From positions 3,735,501 through 3,799,500 of the forward strand of contig NC_066316.1 in NCBI RefSeq assembly GCF_022539315.1: a stretch of 64,000 nucleotides of DNA, read 5' to 3'. Under the pieces are notes generated by a model. It did not search any database. It saw only the letters and a program-made list of their open reading frames with translations, and was not told where the DNA came from. A program made the position numbers and the translations under genes. Source of the DNA: Serinus canaria. Its lineage: Eukaryota; Chordata; Aves; Passeriformes; Fringillidae. Shown here one piece after another: positions 1-13,700 of the stretch. How positions within the stretch are numbered: position 1 is the stretch's first letter; every line of letters begins with the position of its first letter.

Positions 1-2845
1 ATCCATCCAGCAAGGAGAAGGAAAAGAGAAGCTGTTTGCCTCTCTCAACTTGCCCAGCTTTCATTAGAGGTCACATAGTTCAAAGAGGATCGAGTTCAAA
101 CAGGACTCCAGCATTTGAGCCCAACCTTGATCCCAGTGCAGTGTTCCTGGGAAACACAAAGGAGGAAATGATCAGCCCTGTCCCAAGATAAGGATGTTAA
201 AAAGCACAGGCCTGTCCTGCACCCTGGTGCAGGAGCTTTGAGTTCCCTCCCTGTGCAGGGAACTTGTCCTTCCCAGCCTCCTCCATCACCTCCAGAATGG
301 CCAGGAAAATACACAGAATTCCTGCCCAGCAGTGGGAAATTTCATCCATTCCTTACAAAACTGGCTCTGCACCTCCCAGCAATTTCCCAGTTTCTTGCTC
401 ACTCTCAAGTATGTCCCATGAATCTCCCAGGGAAGGAGCTTCCCCCTCCTTCCATAGGGTCCCACTGATGTCTGCTTTAAATAAAGCAAAGCAATGTTCT
501 GTGCCCCAGGGATGTTTGCTATCGAGTGGTTTTCCACACCGAGAGGGAACACAATGCCCAGAGGAGATGGGAAGGCACATCCCACACAGAGATTCAGGCA
601 GCTGCAAGTCCTGCCTTAGTGCTTGATCAGGTTGCAACTTTGGAGTTATTTATTCAAATTTTCTTTTAATTTGAGTCACAACTGAATGCTTCAAGTAGCT
701 CAGCCTGTGCTTTTAAGGCTTGAACATCCACACTGAGTCAGGCCAGTCTATAAAAGCAGTGAATTGAATATTTTTATAGGTTCTTGCCACGTTTTTTTCT
801 CCTGAGTTCAAACACTGGCAATTTATTATGCAGCAGCTCTGTTCCCGAGCCTAGGGAAGAACCAGGCTTTTGTCAGTGCATGGAACCACCAGCACATTCA
901 TTTTCCCCACAAAACCCCCTCGATTCAAAACACCAGCCTGACTCAGAACAGCAGGGTCAGGAGCCAGCTCGTAGGGGAGGGTAATGAATATACAATGTAT
1001 GCACAGGAACAAACAGCCCCTGAGTCATCCCAAAGCTGTCCTACATTTACTTCACAGCCAGTCCCTGCTGGGGAACACAGAGGTGCTGCTATAAAAGAGC
1101 TGGAGAAAAACTCAGGGGACATGCTGAACTCTCAGCTTGTTCACCAAAACGTTGTCATTTGGCAATATCAACAAGGCTCAGAAAACATCAGGGCCATGCA
1201 TTTACTTTCTCGAGGATTTCTCTGCTGCAGGCAGGAAATACACAGTTCAGCCCAGCCTTGCCAATCAAAGAGTAGCTCAGATACATTATATAAATGCCTG
1301 CAAAAATCACCACCAAAATAGAATAATCCTGCAGGAGATGCTTTCCCAGCTTTACTGCTGTGTCTGACAGCAAGAGCACACCGTGCTTACTTATCCTTTC
1401 CTTTAAAGGAAACCCTTCAGCATTTTGTTTGGGAACGTTTGTAATTATTGCTGCTTTCCAATAAAGTGAATTTTAAGCAGGTAGCAGTATTTGGCCCATA
1501 TTTCCAGAAAGAAAAGTCTTGCCTTGCCCCAAACACAGAGAGTTGATAATTGCAAAGCAGGGTTAGTGGGTTTTTTTCTCATGGAAGCTCACCCATTACT
1601 CCTGGGCCTGATGTTCACCTAGAGGTGCACAGGCCACAGGGGTGTTCAAACCCACCAAGCCATCCCAGAGACACACCTGGGCTGGGCTCTGCAGGTTCTT
1701 TCAGACAGGGCCTGGCAAAAACCCCACTCGTGCCTTCAGCCACGGGGTTTCACGTTGTGAGCTGGTGTCACCAAATGTGATACAGACCCTTCTTCTGTGC
1801 CCTGTCCTCCACAGGCTTGGTTGAGAGCCCTGCAGTGAAATCTGCTTTAGAAAGGCTTTTCTTCTGGAATAATTCAAATTAAGATCTCTGTTGGAGCATG
1901 CAATTATCCTACATGTGTCTGAAATCAAGGAGAGCCAGTCAGAGGCGGATCTGTAACTGGGGATTATTTTCACAACATGTAATTTTCAGATCACGCACGT
2001 CCCTGTTCTAATTGGGCTGTGGGAGCAGAGGGTATCTTTATTTACACACAGTTCCTTTAACTCAGCAAAGTGCTGTAATTTCCTTTCTCCTTAGTAAATA
2101 TTTTTCTCTCATCCTGCATCACAGGGATAGCCCATGGCTGGGAAAGCCCTGCTTGCTACAGAGGTCATTGCATTTGGTAAATTAATCCTAATTGCAGGCA
2201 TAGTTCCTGGGAAGCTTGTTGAAGCTTGGTAGACTGAAATGGCTTTGTAATTTTAATCAGGAAACATTCCAAACCTAAACATTTGCAATTCTTCAAAATA
2301 TAATGAGATCACCCACTAAAGAAAAAAAAGGGGGAAAACCCATGAGAATTGCAAAACAGCAATAGACACCTTTTAGGACCAGGTTTATTTCACGATCCAA
2401 TAAAATCCTGTTCATACTGATTTGTATCTTTTGGTAAACTGGCAGAGACATCAGTGGAGTCTTTTCCCAGACTACATTGATCAAATTTGCCAAAATAAAA
2501 TTTTTCATGTCTAGTAAAAAATCCTTACTGGAGTCTTGTATGTGGGTTGGACTTGGAGCAGGTTACTTACTTCCATCTGCTTCATTTCACGAAATTTTTA
2601 ACAACCTAATCATTTGTGAGACTTCTGCTTTTCTTCCTTGCAAACTTTGGTTGGATTTGTGCAATGAGTTTAAAATTTTTAAACCCATGGAAGAGCACAA
2701 GATACAAAACAGTTTTGCTTAGGGAGCAGGTGAGTGAGATACACTCACTGTGATTTCTTTGTCCTCCATTTCAGTCCTTAGGAAGCACCCAGGTCACATT
2801 ATCAATTTAGTTTCAACAGGAAGTCTTGGTAATTTTTCCCCATGG

Positions 2846-2860
2846 AAAAAAAAAAAAAAA
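2846..2860 (+). repeat. Poly(A) run of 15
   Basis: Uninterrupted A homopolymer following CATGG; no recognisable element body is next to it. Confidence 0.85.
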
Positions 2861-3887
2861 GCCATTTTTGAGTCAAGAGCTTTAAGAGCACATTTCAAGG
2901 AAAACACAAAATGCTACAGACTGAGCTCATTATTAACTCCAAAATCAGCATCACAGTGTCAGCAGCTGTACACACCTAATGCAGGCCTGCCCAGCTAAGA
3001 GGCAACTTTTATTTCTGATTTGGTTCATGTCCTGTGCTGTGGAGCCAGAGCCTGGCAGTGTCAGCTGAAATCATGTGCAGTTCTGGTGTCATGAATTGTC
3101 ATTTATTGGGAACTGCTTTAAAGACACAATCTGCTCAAAAAAGCAAAAGTAACACAAAAGAAGGGCAAAAAGGGAAGATGAGCAGAATGTAGTTTATCTT
3201 TTTCTTGGCAAGCCACTATATTGAGATTTCTGTGTCATTAACTTTAAATATAGAGGGGTTTATAGGCTTGTCTTCATGTTTTCATTCCAGCACCTATGAA
3301 AACCACATGTGCAAAAGAAAATATAATAAATTTGAAGTTGAGGTTTCTTTCACTGAGTACCAGAATGATGCATTAGTCACAATTCCAGATGAATCCGTTA
3401 TGGAAGATTTTATAACTATGGGGTTTTTTTGTTTTCAGCTGTTCTGCTGATATTTCATTGAAGTTTGCCCCTGACTTTTCTGCAATCTGTTTCTTGCCTA
3501 CAGAGCTTTCATTTCACAGAGTTCTCTGGGCTGACCTTCCTGCTGTCCTTGCCACAACGTGGCTCCCTCTCAGGATCCCACTAAGCAGGGCTCTGGGCTC
3601 AGGAAATCTCTCTTGCACTGGGGTTACTCTGGAAACTTTGTTTAAGCAAAGCCCTCAAAATTCAACCTATGCAGAGCATCAATCCCTTCAAAATGAAGCT
3701 CTTTCCTTTATAGAAATAATGATTATAATCATAAAGTGAACCAAACCAGCTTCTTTTGGCAGGCTGTCTGATTTGTGAAAGATAAAGGTACTTCAGGTCG
3801 TGCCACAGGACTGTGCCTATAGTTCCAAGTCCTATGTTGAAAATAAAAGCAAAAATCTCTATTGATCAGCCTCAAGACCTCCACCAG

Positions 3888-3913
3888 TTCTTAAATAAAG
3901 TTCTTAAATAAAG
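3888..3913 (+). repeat. Tandem 13-bp duplication next to CR1
   Basis: TTCTTAAATAAAG occurs twice in immediate succession, 27 bp before the CR1 fragment. CR1 does not normally make long target-site duplications, so this is probably replication slippage. Confidence 0.8.
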
Positions 3914-3940
3914 GTTTTGATTTATCTTTTAATTACAAAT

Positions 3941-4203
3941 ATCACAGAACAGTTTGGGTGGGATGGACCTCAAAGCTCATCCCATTCCACCCCCTGCCAT
4001 GGGCAGGGACACCTCCCACTGTCCCAGGCTGCTCCAAGCCCCTTCCAGCCTGGCCTTGGACACTGCCAAGGATGGCACAGCCCCAGCTTCTCTGGGCAAC
4101 CTGTGCCAGGGCCTCTGCACCCTCACAGGGGACAATTTCTTCCTAATATTGAATCTAAACCTTCAATCTGTCAGTTTAAAGCCGTTCCCCCTTGGCTCTT
4201 ACA
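3941..4203 (-). repeat. CR1 LINE fragment, 3' end, minus orientation
   Basis: From ATCACAGAACAGTTTGGGTG onward, the text follows the reverse complement of the avian CR1 3' region: GGGATGGACCTCAAAGCTCATC, the CTGCCATGGGCAGGGACACC block, TTCTCTGGGCAACCTGTGCC, and ending near AGCCGTTCCCCCTTGG. These blocks are characteristic of bird CR1 elements, which are usually 5'-truncated, as here. The copy is diverged and about 263 bp long, with no intact ORF. It is the main basis for calling the sequence avian. Confidence 0.9.
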
Positions 4204-6640
4204 GATGTTTCAGGATTTTCTGCTGGGAGTCTGTGATCATCAGAACAAAATGATCAATTGCTCTAACTTAGCTTTTAAACTGAACTGAATTAAGAGTCTC
4301 TCTGATGTCCCTGGTCAGGGTTCAAACCAGCCTCTCAGAAGAGAAGGGGAAAGGTAATAAGAGGTGCTGCAACAGAGCAGGCCAATTTCCTGCCATTTAA
4401 CTTCACAATGCTGGAGTTACTGCTAAGAACAAATTCCATTTGTAAATCCATTAAAACAACAAAACAGCCAGATTTTCTGTACAAAAAGTAATGGCTTTGT
4501 CCTGGAAGAAAAGAAGTTTGTTTCAACAAGACAGGAAAGAGTTGTTCTTGTGGTTGCTGTCCTTTTTGCCCCCTCTGCTTATGCAACCCATAAGATCTGT
4601 AAGTGTTCCTACTTCCAGCAGCTTCCTGGGGCCAGTCTCTCCCTTCAGCTGTTCTCATGAAAACCTGCTCAAAGCCAGAACTGACCCAACATCCAAATGA
4701 GGACAGAAGCTGACCCAGATGTGTTAAAGGAAAAAGACTCAGGGGCTCAGCAGGAATTCAAGCAAAAATGGGAATAAGGAGCAAAGGAAGGCTCCCCCAT
4801 TGCCATGGGCTTCACTGCCCAAACCTGGAGGAGTTTTGCCCTGGGTGAGCTGCCAATGCCACAGGCTTCATCCAGCTGCAGCAGGAAGCTCCTCTCTGGA
4901 TGGTATTGATGGTGCCCACCACAGGATTCCCCCCTGGCAGGGCACACAAATGGCTCTGGAACGCTGGCAGTGCTCCAAGTGCTCGGTGTCCCTTACAGCC
5001 ACAGCCATTGACTGCAGAAGTTGAGGACTCAGAACATCACCACAAACATTCTGAAGGCAAATATCAAAAGCCTGGATCATTTTACACATCTTTCAGCAGA
5101 AACCTTTGAGCCCTGCAAACCCAGTTACAGGAATGAATGATGAGACATCTGATAGGGTAATTACTCATAATTACATTTTGACAATCTTTGTGAGATGGGC
5201 ATTCAAGTCATGGGGGGAGATGTTCTCATCTCAAAATTCACCAAAATGGTAGTTTTTGTGTTGAAAGTCAAATACAGCAGTGTAGTGCTAAAAGAGAGGA
5301 ATCCAAGCCGGAGCCACGGAGCCCTGGAGCCACCTCAGCTGTTTCCTGGCCTAGGAAGCCTCCCCTGGCTCCAAGGGGTGTGTGCCCAGTGCAGCAGCAG
5401 TGCTGTCCTGCAGTCTCCTTCTCCCACCCCCTCTGCTAAGCCCCCTGTGAACATGTCAGGCTCATATTCCCATTATTCTCACATTCCCATTTCCTGCTAT
5501 ATGGCCCCTTCTCACCACAGCTTCTGTGGCAGTTTGTGAACTGCCCCACCTTAAACCCAACAACTGCAATAAACCAAACTAAGCACTCAATAATGAGAAA
5601 AAGGGGGAATGAGCTCCCCAGTTATTCCAGATGGGTGCCTGTCCCACAGACTGTGAGCTGCCTGCAGGGAGGGCCATCTCTGTTTTCTCATAAACAGTAG
5701 AAACAACACCACTGGCATACCACAAAAATAGCAGGGAATTTTATCTTTGACTTGGACTGAACAAACAGAAATACGAAAAAAACCCATTGGCAGATTTTAG
5801 TCAGAAAGGGAGAAGTAAAGAGAGAAAGGTTCAAGTTTTCCTTCATCCTTGCCTGATGGCAAAGAGGAACTTACCTCATTTTCCTTCACTAAATAGAACC
5901 ATAACTTTATGGAAACTAAAATTAGCAGTGACCTGGTTGTTGCTCTTTATGACTGCATTCTCATTTCCAGTTTCTTTCCTTTATGCCTTCTGCCCAACTA
6001 AATTGCACAGAGCTGTTGGTTGAATGTTTCCCCTTCTCCAAGGGGGCACAGCCTGCCCATCTCTTGCTTTTTTGGCTTTGAATAGCTGAGAGCCACATTA
6101 GCATCCCCTGCCTGGAGCAGGACTGGGGCCCTGCTCTGCCTTTCCTTCCTCAGCTTTCACTAATTCTTCTACTTGAAACTTCCTTTTCAGGTGCCTGAAT
6201 TTCCCTCTAGCCCATTTACCCTCCCTGAGGAATATTAGCCATAAGGAATCAGCCACATTCACTCTCCCTCTGGTCCTGTCTCCTCCCTCATTCCTGACCC
6301 TCAAACACAGAACATTGCTCTTTACCTTCTGAGCATCCCAAAGGTGTCCATCATCCCCCTTCCACTTCCTGCACTAAGGAGCTGACAGGGACATCATAAA
6401 AGAGGACCTGTGATTTTTATTCTAGTAAAAGCACCTTGAGCAGGCCAGAAGCATCACATTATAACCTGCACTGAGGGCAGCTCTAATTGAAAGGCTCCTG
6501 CATGTTGGAGAAGACCTGCAGGCAAAGCTCACATCCAGAGCTGGATTGCCCCAGATCCAAAAGGAATCCAGGATGTACATTTGGGAACCACTAAAGTCAC
6601 TGAAGTGCAGATACTTAGTCCTTCATTTAATGAGAATCTG

Positions 6641-6652
6641 TGTGTGTGTGTC
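6641..6652 (+). repeat. Short (TG)n microsatellite
   Basis: Six TG units within TCTGTGTGTGTGTGTCTATG. Confidence 0.6.
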
Positions 6653-7682
6653 TATGTATTGGTTACCTAATCATTCTCCAGGGAGAGGCAGCAAACACAG
6701 AGAAACAGGGAAGGGAAAAGCAGGCCCCTCTGCTCTGGCACTTGGCATGTGACAGAGCAAGGAAAGCTGAAATATTTGGAAATCTAGGCCTTCACCGAGG
6801 CAGCCCCCAAGGCCTCCTCTGGCTGCACACTGAACATGGCCCTTTTCCTGAACCATCCTCAGGCCTCTACCATGCAGCAGGTCCAAGCATTCTGCTTGCA
6901 GGAAGCATCTGGAAAATAAGATATGACCTATGCACATGCACTTAACCTGAAAAAAAGGAGCAAGTCATTTTCCCATGTCCTGTACAGAAATAGGACACAT
7001 TTTATCTCTCTGATTAAATTAGTGCTGGGCCTGCAAGAAAGTTGTAGCATATGATTTCCCCATTTTCTAATTCCTTGTTTGCAGCCAGACTCCCATTTTG
7101 GGAGAGGATCATTTACTTTTCTTTGTAGATTACACCACCTTCAAGAGTTTTTGATTTCTTGCAGCCCTCAACTGTACTTGTGTTTTCTAATGTATTTTGC
7201 TGCTGCTGCCCTAACATAGGAGGAGCCAAGTATCTAAAGTAAGTAGCAGAGGGGGGAGATTCAGGGATGTTCATTTACTCAGATTTCTTCATTTCACAGT
7301 AGGTCCAGGAGAAATGCACATACATTTTTCAAGAGATCAGCCAATAATCCTATTTTGTTTGCTTGCATCCTCAGTGCAGCATTTCCTTCTTATTCCCATA
7401 GCATACAAAAGGCTCAATTCTTATTTACCTGCCACAGAGCAACAGGTGAATGTTTATGCACAGACGTCAAGGAGGTTTAAAATAAGACAAAACAAATCCT
7501 TCTCTGACAGCAAACATGGAAATAATAAATTGCCTTAAAACAGAACAGTGGTCATGCCCAGTGAAAAATAATGAGCACCCTGTCTGGTTTTGAGGGATTC
7601 CCTAGGGATGCTGTGAAACCAGCAAACATTGTCTTGACTAAGCAGGAAATATCAAAGTGCAGCCCTGTCAGCCTTTCTTGTG

Positions 7683-7719
7683 CATCCAAAGCCATCCATT
7701 CCCTGGATGGCTTTGGATG
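7683..7719. repeat. Perfect 16-bp inverted repeat (hairpin)
   Basis: CATCCAAAGCCATCCA at 7683-7698 is followed by a 5-nt loop (TTCCC) and its exact reverse complement at 7704-7719. The stem is half A/T and half G/C with no mismatch. It is too short for a typical miRNA precursor (stems usually about 30 bp), though flanking pairs could extend it. Confidence 0.9.
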
Positions 7720-10700
7720 AACAAGCTACCATAGCTGCTCCTGCATGGAGCACAAAGGATGATAATCTCAATAGAGTCAGCCTAACCTGCCCCTACACTG
7801 CAGCAAATGCAACTGTCCAGCCTAGGAGCTGGACCTCAGTGATCCTTGTGGGTCCCTTCTCATTCTGTGTCCTCCACTCAGATGTGCAGCTGACAATCTG
7901 CCCTTGGCAATAATGGAATTACACAGAAATCTCCCTGCTATGCCCCAGAGTTAGCCTGGAAAAACAATGAGTTAAGTGGAGAACTAGAAAAATTAATGTC
8001 TTTATTGAGTATGGTCTTGGAAATACTAAAATTTTCCACCTTTGTCACCATGAAAAAAGGGCATCTAACTCCAAGTTAATAAATTGGTAGAGGACTTCCA
8101 AAGGACATGGGATAAGTGGCTACAACTCCTCACATCTGTGTCCCAAACTTAGTGCAATGTCTTCCTGACTCTGCTGGCACAGCCTGGCCTGGCACTCGAT
8201 GCCAGTGGCTGCTTCTTGCTGCAGAATTGGCAGTTCAAAGGTGTAAAGCTCTATTTCTGCACTAACCTGATTTGGGGCTGGGATGGATTATGTAAGGCTT
8301 GCAGAGAGGTATTCATCAGCACAGGCTGACAACATTTCATCTTGCACAACTGCACAGCAGAAACTAATGAGACATTTAAGAAAGAAGATGAAAAGAAAGA
8401 AAGAGGGGAAGATAAAAGAATTGCACTGTTTCTTAAAAAAAAACGAGCCCCAAAACAACAACAAATAATAAGCAGAACAACTAGAAAGGAAAGGAAAGAA
8501 CATTTTTCTGAAACCTTTGTGGTTTTTGTTCCTGAGATGTGTTGGTGTTTGTCTCCCTTGAGTTTTCTTACCCTTCTCACTAACTGTGCATGATCAATTC
8601 CTGTAACTGCAAAGAGCAGAAACCCAAAGAACATTAAATGTGATTTCTCCTTTTAGTCCATTTTCCCAGCATAACTTTGCAGGCTGTATTATTTACCATT
8701 AAATAATTTTACATTCAACACTGAATGTAAAGGAGACAACATTTTCTTCAGCAGCAATTCTGTTTGTCACTCTGAGTTGAAGCTGCTGACTTTAGAGTGG
8801 GGAGGATTTTAACAGCAGCCAGCAGAAATGTCACTGGGTATAAGTTACTCTTCCATGATAAATACAGAGAAGTCTCTTTAATTGGCACAGCTCTGGTAGA
8901 AGTGGAGAGGTGGCAGCTAAGGGCTGTCCTTCCCGTGTAGTGCAGGGACAGGGGGACACGTGGCTGCCCATGGGAAGAGAAGGGAGGCTCTAAAGGAAAT
9001 CCTGAGTTGTTAATCTGTTACCCCATTGCACCTGTGACAGAGATGGGGCATAAGGGGCTGAAGTTCTTTTTCTTACATGTTCTAATGCCCTTTTTTACCA
9101 GGGAAGAGGAGGATGCCATCAAGTTTCTCAGGTACATTTCTTATGATTAAAAGCACAATTTAATGGTGTCAAGTAATACTTCAGCATCTTCTGCAAACTC
9201 ATCTCTCATACTCTTGGATGAACTTGTTTTCCATTCAGTCACCTTCTCTCAGGCTGACTCTGAGATGCAAAATGCTGCACAGTTTTGGGTCCCAGAGGAT
9301 TGAAACAGGAACAGAAACAGAAAAGAGACGGAAAGGATCCTCCCAGGTCAGTTACTCCTTTCTCTTCCTCAGGGCAGAATCAGCTCTGCTAAATCACTCC
9401 TGACTTTGTCTAAAGTGATCTGAAGAACCCAACGACAGCCCTTAAATGTGCAATGCCAGAGCCTGCTCTGCACTGCCCCTCCCAAGAGCCATCCCACTCG
9501 CCCTGTGCTGCCCAGGGGCAGCTGAGCTGCACAGCAGGGAGCCCTCACTGCAGGAATTTTCAGGGGTTTGACTCTCCCAAGCAGGATAACAAGATTCCTC
9601 TAAATTCAGAAATGAGGCAGAACATTTAGGACTTAAAATTTTCATTGTGCAATTGTATTTCCATATACTCAGAATGGTTTTATCATTTCTCTGCTAAAAA
9701 AGGAAATGTGTAATGGTAATGCTTACCCTCCTTTTGGTATTCCAGGATTCTCATTTATTTGGGTCCCACAGAAGAGTGAATGAAAGCCCCACAGAACAAA
9801 CTTAATGAAAGGGTGATGAATTTAAAGCAGCCTCCATCCTACAAATGCTACATAAACCACAGGATTCATTGCTAGCACCACCAGGCACATTCCTACAACA
9901 AACGTGCTTCTTGCAACACTTTCCTGTGACAGCACAAGGTGTTCAAAGAGCTGAAGGCAGGGCTAACATGGGGCAGTTGGAGAGGGAAAAGAGCCCCTTT
10001 CCCCTCTTTTTTTGGTTTTCCTATCACAGCCACTAACTGGGAGTAGAGAGAACTGAAAAAGTCATCTGTCCACCAGACCAGGGCCACCTGTGCTAGCACA
10101 CACTGGCTCCTCCCAGGGACTGCACACAGGGAAGGTTTTCACAGATCCTTAAATCCCAAGACACACAGTGACAGTACAAACAAACAGAGAAGGTTTCAAG
10201 GAGAGTCATTCTGTTCCATTGCTGTGTTACACCAGTAATAGCAGTATGTCTGCAAGGCTGCTCAAGTAACAGCAATGCTTTCTCTTGAAAAAGAGCAGTG
10301 TTGAAATTTCATCTAAAAGCACCCAAAACACACACAGCTAGAGGTGATAAGAAGGTTAAAAAGTTAAAGCAGTAAGAAAAAAAAAAAAACTGAGGAAAAA
10401 AGGAAAAACCAGCTAGCTGTTGATAAAACAAATCAGTCATGGTATATCCACAGACTTGGGCACTTTTGAGCAAAATCAATGTTTGGGCATTTGTGCACCA
10501 TCCCAGTGCTTTCCATTGCCCCCTTTCAAAGTGACTTTGAAGTGGTGCCTGCCACAGGACAGGGTCAAACACATTCCTTGTCTCCACAGGCAGGAAGAGC
10601 CAGCAGCAAACAGATTTGTTCTCCCAAGTGCTTACGCACTGAGCTCCTCAGTCACTTGGACATCCACAAATTCGTTATCCCGCTCTGCTGCAACAAGATC

Positions 10701-13700
10701 TGCTCAATTATCCTGCCTGTCCCTGGGCAGGGGAGAGCTTGGAGAGAGGCCAGCCACCAGCTGAGAGGTCTCCTTGCCAAGTCTGTCAAGCAAATTGATT
10801 TTCCTCCAAGACCTTTGGGCCCCTCTGAGCAAAAAGAAACCATATTTCATCTCCTTTCTGCTCAAAGGGCTTGGAGCAAAAATCTCCAGTCTGGACTAGA
10901 GGACGCCAAGTGCCACCCCGGTCCACCTACAAAACCTTTGGATGTGGCCCAGGACAGCAATGCTGCACCAGTGGCAGCTGATGAAGGATCAACTGTGATG
11001 GGTCTCAGCTCTCCGACAGACATGCATTGGTCTGTCTGTCTGCTTCTTCACTGGAGATATTTTGAAGGTTCTGTGCTTGGGAGGGGCAGGATTATATCCC
11101 TTTCCACCATCCAGCTGTTCCTCAGTCCCTAAACAGTTCTAGAAATGTGTGAAAATTAGCAGGCTTATAAAAAAGTAAATTGAGGATATTTGTTGCACTG
11201 GGGTAAGCTTTAACACATCACTCTGGTGCATCATTGCCTCAAGTGAAAATAACCAGGGAAGATTTATTGTGTACCCTCAACAGCAGTGGAGGAAATAAAA
11301 TCTGAAGCCAAAGGTTTTCCATTCAAATATCCCCATTTCTGCCTTTGTCTGGGCAGCTCCTGTGATTTCTCCCGAGTTCTGAAGAAGGGAAGCATAACAA
11401 AAATAGCACTTTTCCTAACACCAGAGATAGCACATTTCTGGTTTAGGGACATATTCCATACCAGCACTCCCATACAGGCTGTGGGGGCTAATTATGGCAT
11501 TCCTTTCATGCAGTGGCCATCAACTATTCCTTGCCCTGGCTGGGGAGCAGCTCCATTCCCAGCTCCAGCAAAATCCTCACTGCAGCACAGCCCTTTGCTC
11601 AGCACCACCAACTGGATAAAGAAGGGTGATGAAGGAGCTTTGTAGCAATCCCCAATTTTTCCCATTTCCAGAGGGACTGTGTGCCTCATGCTGACACTGC
11701 TTAAACAGGGAAATAACCATTTTGGCCTGATATGTCACACACAGCTCTTCTTAGGGATTCACTGCTGTGACAAAACTCTTCCCACAGTCTTAGTGTGTTT
11801 TTAATGGAAGTCAGTGCTAAACACATAATGGTTTAGCAGAAACACATCTGCAGTGTCAGAAAGGGAGAGAACCAGCCATGCCAAGCTTTAATCAAATCTA
11901 AATGATTCTGTTTCAAACCTAAACAGTTTTGGTTTCATTACAATTATTGTTGCCAATTTCATTAGGACAATCTCTCTGTCTTCCCTGTCTTTCATCTAGC
12001 TTTCCAGGACTTGAACAAATAAATATACATTCCAGTGAACAGCAGCATTTCCATGGAAATGCTTTCTTCACTGTACACAGATGTCTGTCTGAGGATTTCA
12101 CTCCACCTCTGCCAGAAAGGAGAATAAACTATGATATTATTTACTTTGAACACTGACAAGCTTTGGATCCAAGATTTTGGTTTAGTCTACACTAAGAAAA
12201 CCAGCTGTGAAATCTAGGTTTGCATCTGGGCTTAAATGTAAATCACCTGTAGGGAGAAAGGAGGGGAAGGTCATTTCATCTCAGCATTTTATCTTTGATT
12301 TCCTACGCCCTCAGCCGGAGCAGCAATGTGCTGGGTGGGATCAAAGCCTTGTTTGGAAGCACTCAGTTAAGAAGAACCCATCACTGTTTATGTTACAGGT
12401 TTAAAAAATGATAAAGCGTATCATACCTCAACTCTACTGCTTATTGTAAGCTCTAATATTTCCCTTACTGAGTGCAAATCCAATCCCTCAGATTTTGCCT
12501 TGCCAGGGACAGTTCTGAGCACTCCAGGTGAAACACAGTAATCAACCTCAGTGATGTGCCTGCTCTGAACTCCAGCAAGTCCCTCAAAAGTGGCCTTGGG
12601 CATGGCCAGGGAGGATTAGGGACCCTTGCACAAGTGCTGGCCGTGATTTGTTCATGTGAAATTTAGTGCATCAGCTCCCCAGGACACTCCCACTAAATCC
12701 AGTCTCATACAGACACAAGATTTTCAGCTTTTCTATATATGAGCCAAGATGATTCCCTCCCCCATCAAATTTACATGTTTGCCCATGGCAGGTACTGAGG
12801 AGAGGAGTAATTAGGAATAGTGAGGAATGAAGATCTTTCAACCTTAGAAGGGAAAGATTTAACTGTTCAGTTGCTAACAAGGTGGTTCCCAATGGTAACA
12901 GAGTTGGAGACTCTCAATACAGCACATTTCCAATATTTCTCCAAGGAAAAAAGGTTTAAATAAAAGCAGCAGAGTGCCAAAGATTTTACCTGTCAGAGCA
13001 AGAGACATTACTAATGTAGTGCATTGAAGAGGGAAGAGGAGCTAAAAAGAACAACCTCCCCTTCCCCAAGCCCACCACACTGACTGGGATACAACCAGGT
13101 ACAAAATGCACCTTTTTTTTTCCCCCTCTGTTATGTAGTGCCCCAAAGCAATGACCAGTTCAGATACTCTCCCAGACTGTGTGTGGAGGGAGTTGACTCT
13201 GCCCTCCCACAGACTGGAGAATTAACCCAAATCACCCCTAATCTTACTTTTCTATTCTATTGGTTGCATTACCTGAGCACACACATTTATTTAAATGCAA
13301 GACTCATGGCACTGGTTTGCTTTAAAATAGAAATGCTCTGTAACAAATCTTAAAAAAACAACCAACTGAACTGTGAGACAAAACTGGCAGAGATCTGGAA
13401 GGCTTGGCAGAGCCCATTTGCACTCCTCACAGCTGGAGACAGGAGTGCTGCTAACCCTGCTCCACTGGGACCACAGGTCAGAGCTCTGCAGAGATTTCTT
13501 TGAGACATCCTCCTCTTTTCACTTGCAAAGGGAGAACGTTCCTGCTGAGAAATAGGAGTGATACAATCCAGCAGGTCAGGGATAAGCAGCACCCCTCTCC
13601 CACGGCACAGACACAGATCCCAGCAGACAGCTGGGTTTTATTTTCAAAGATCACTTCCTTGGCAAGAAATTGTGCAAGCAGATAACAACAGCCAGGAACA

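Larger units (their letters stand above)
1..3940. other. Intergenic sequence, no gene seen
   Basis: All frames of 60-120 residues here are unconserved-looking and overlap on both strands. A donor-like GCAG|GTGAGT at 2728 has no convincing acceptor partner. A poly(A) run is listed separately. Confidence 0.75.

Noticed and set aside
10479..11132. Longest open frame in the window (217 codons, plus strand)
   Set aside because: No recognisable domain, signal peptide or biased composition, and no flanking splice or promoter context. A frame of this length is only mildly unusual by chance in 64 kb.
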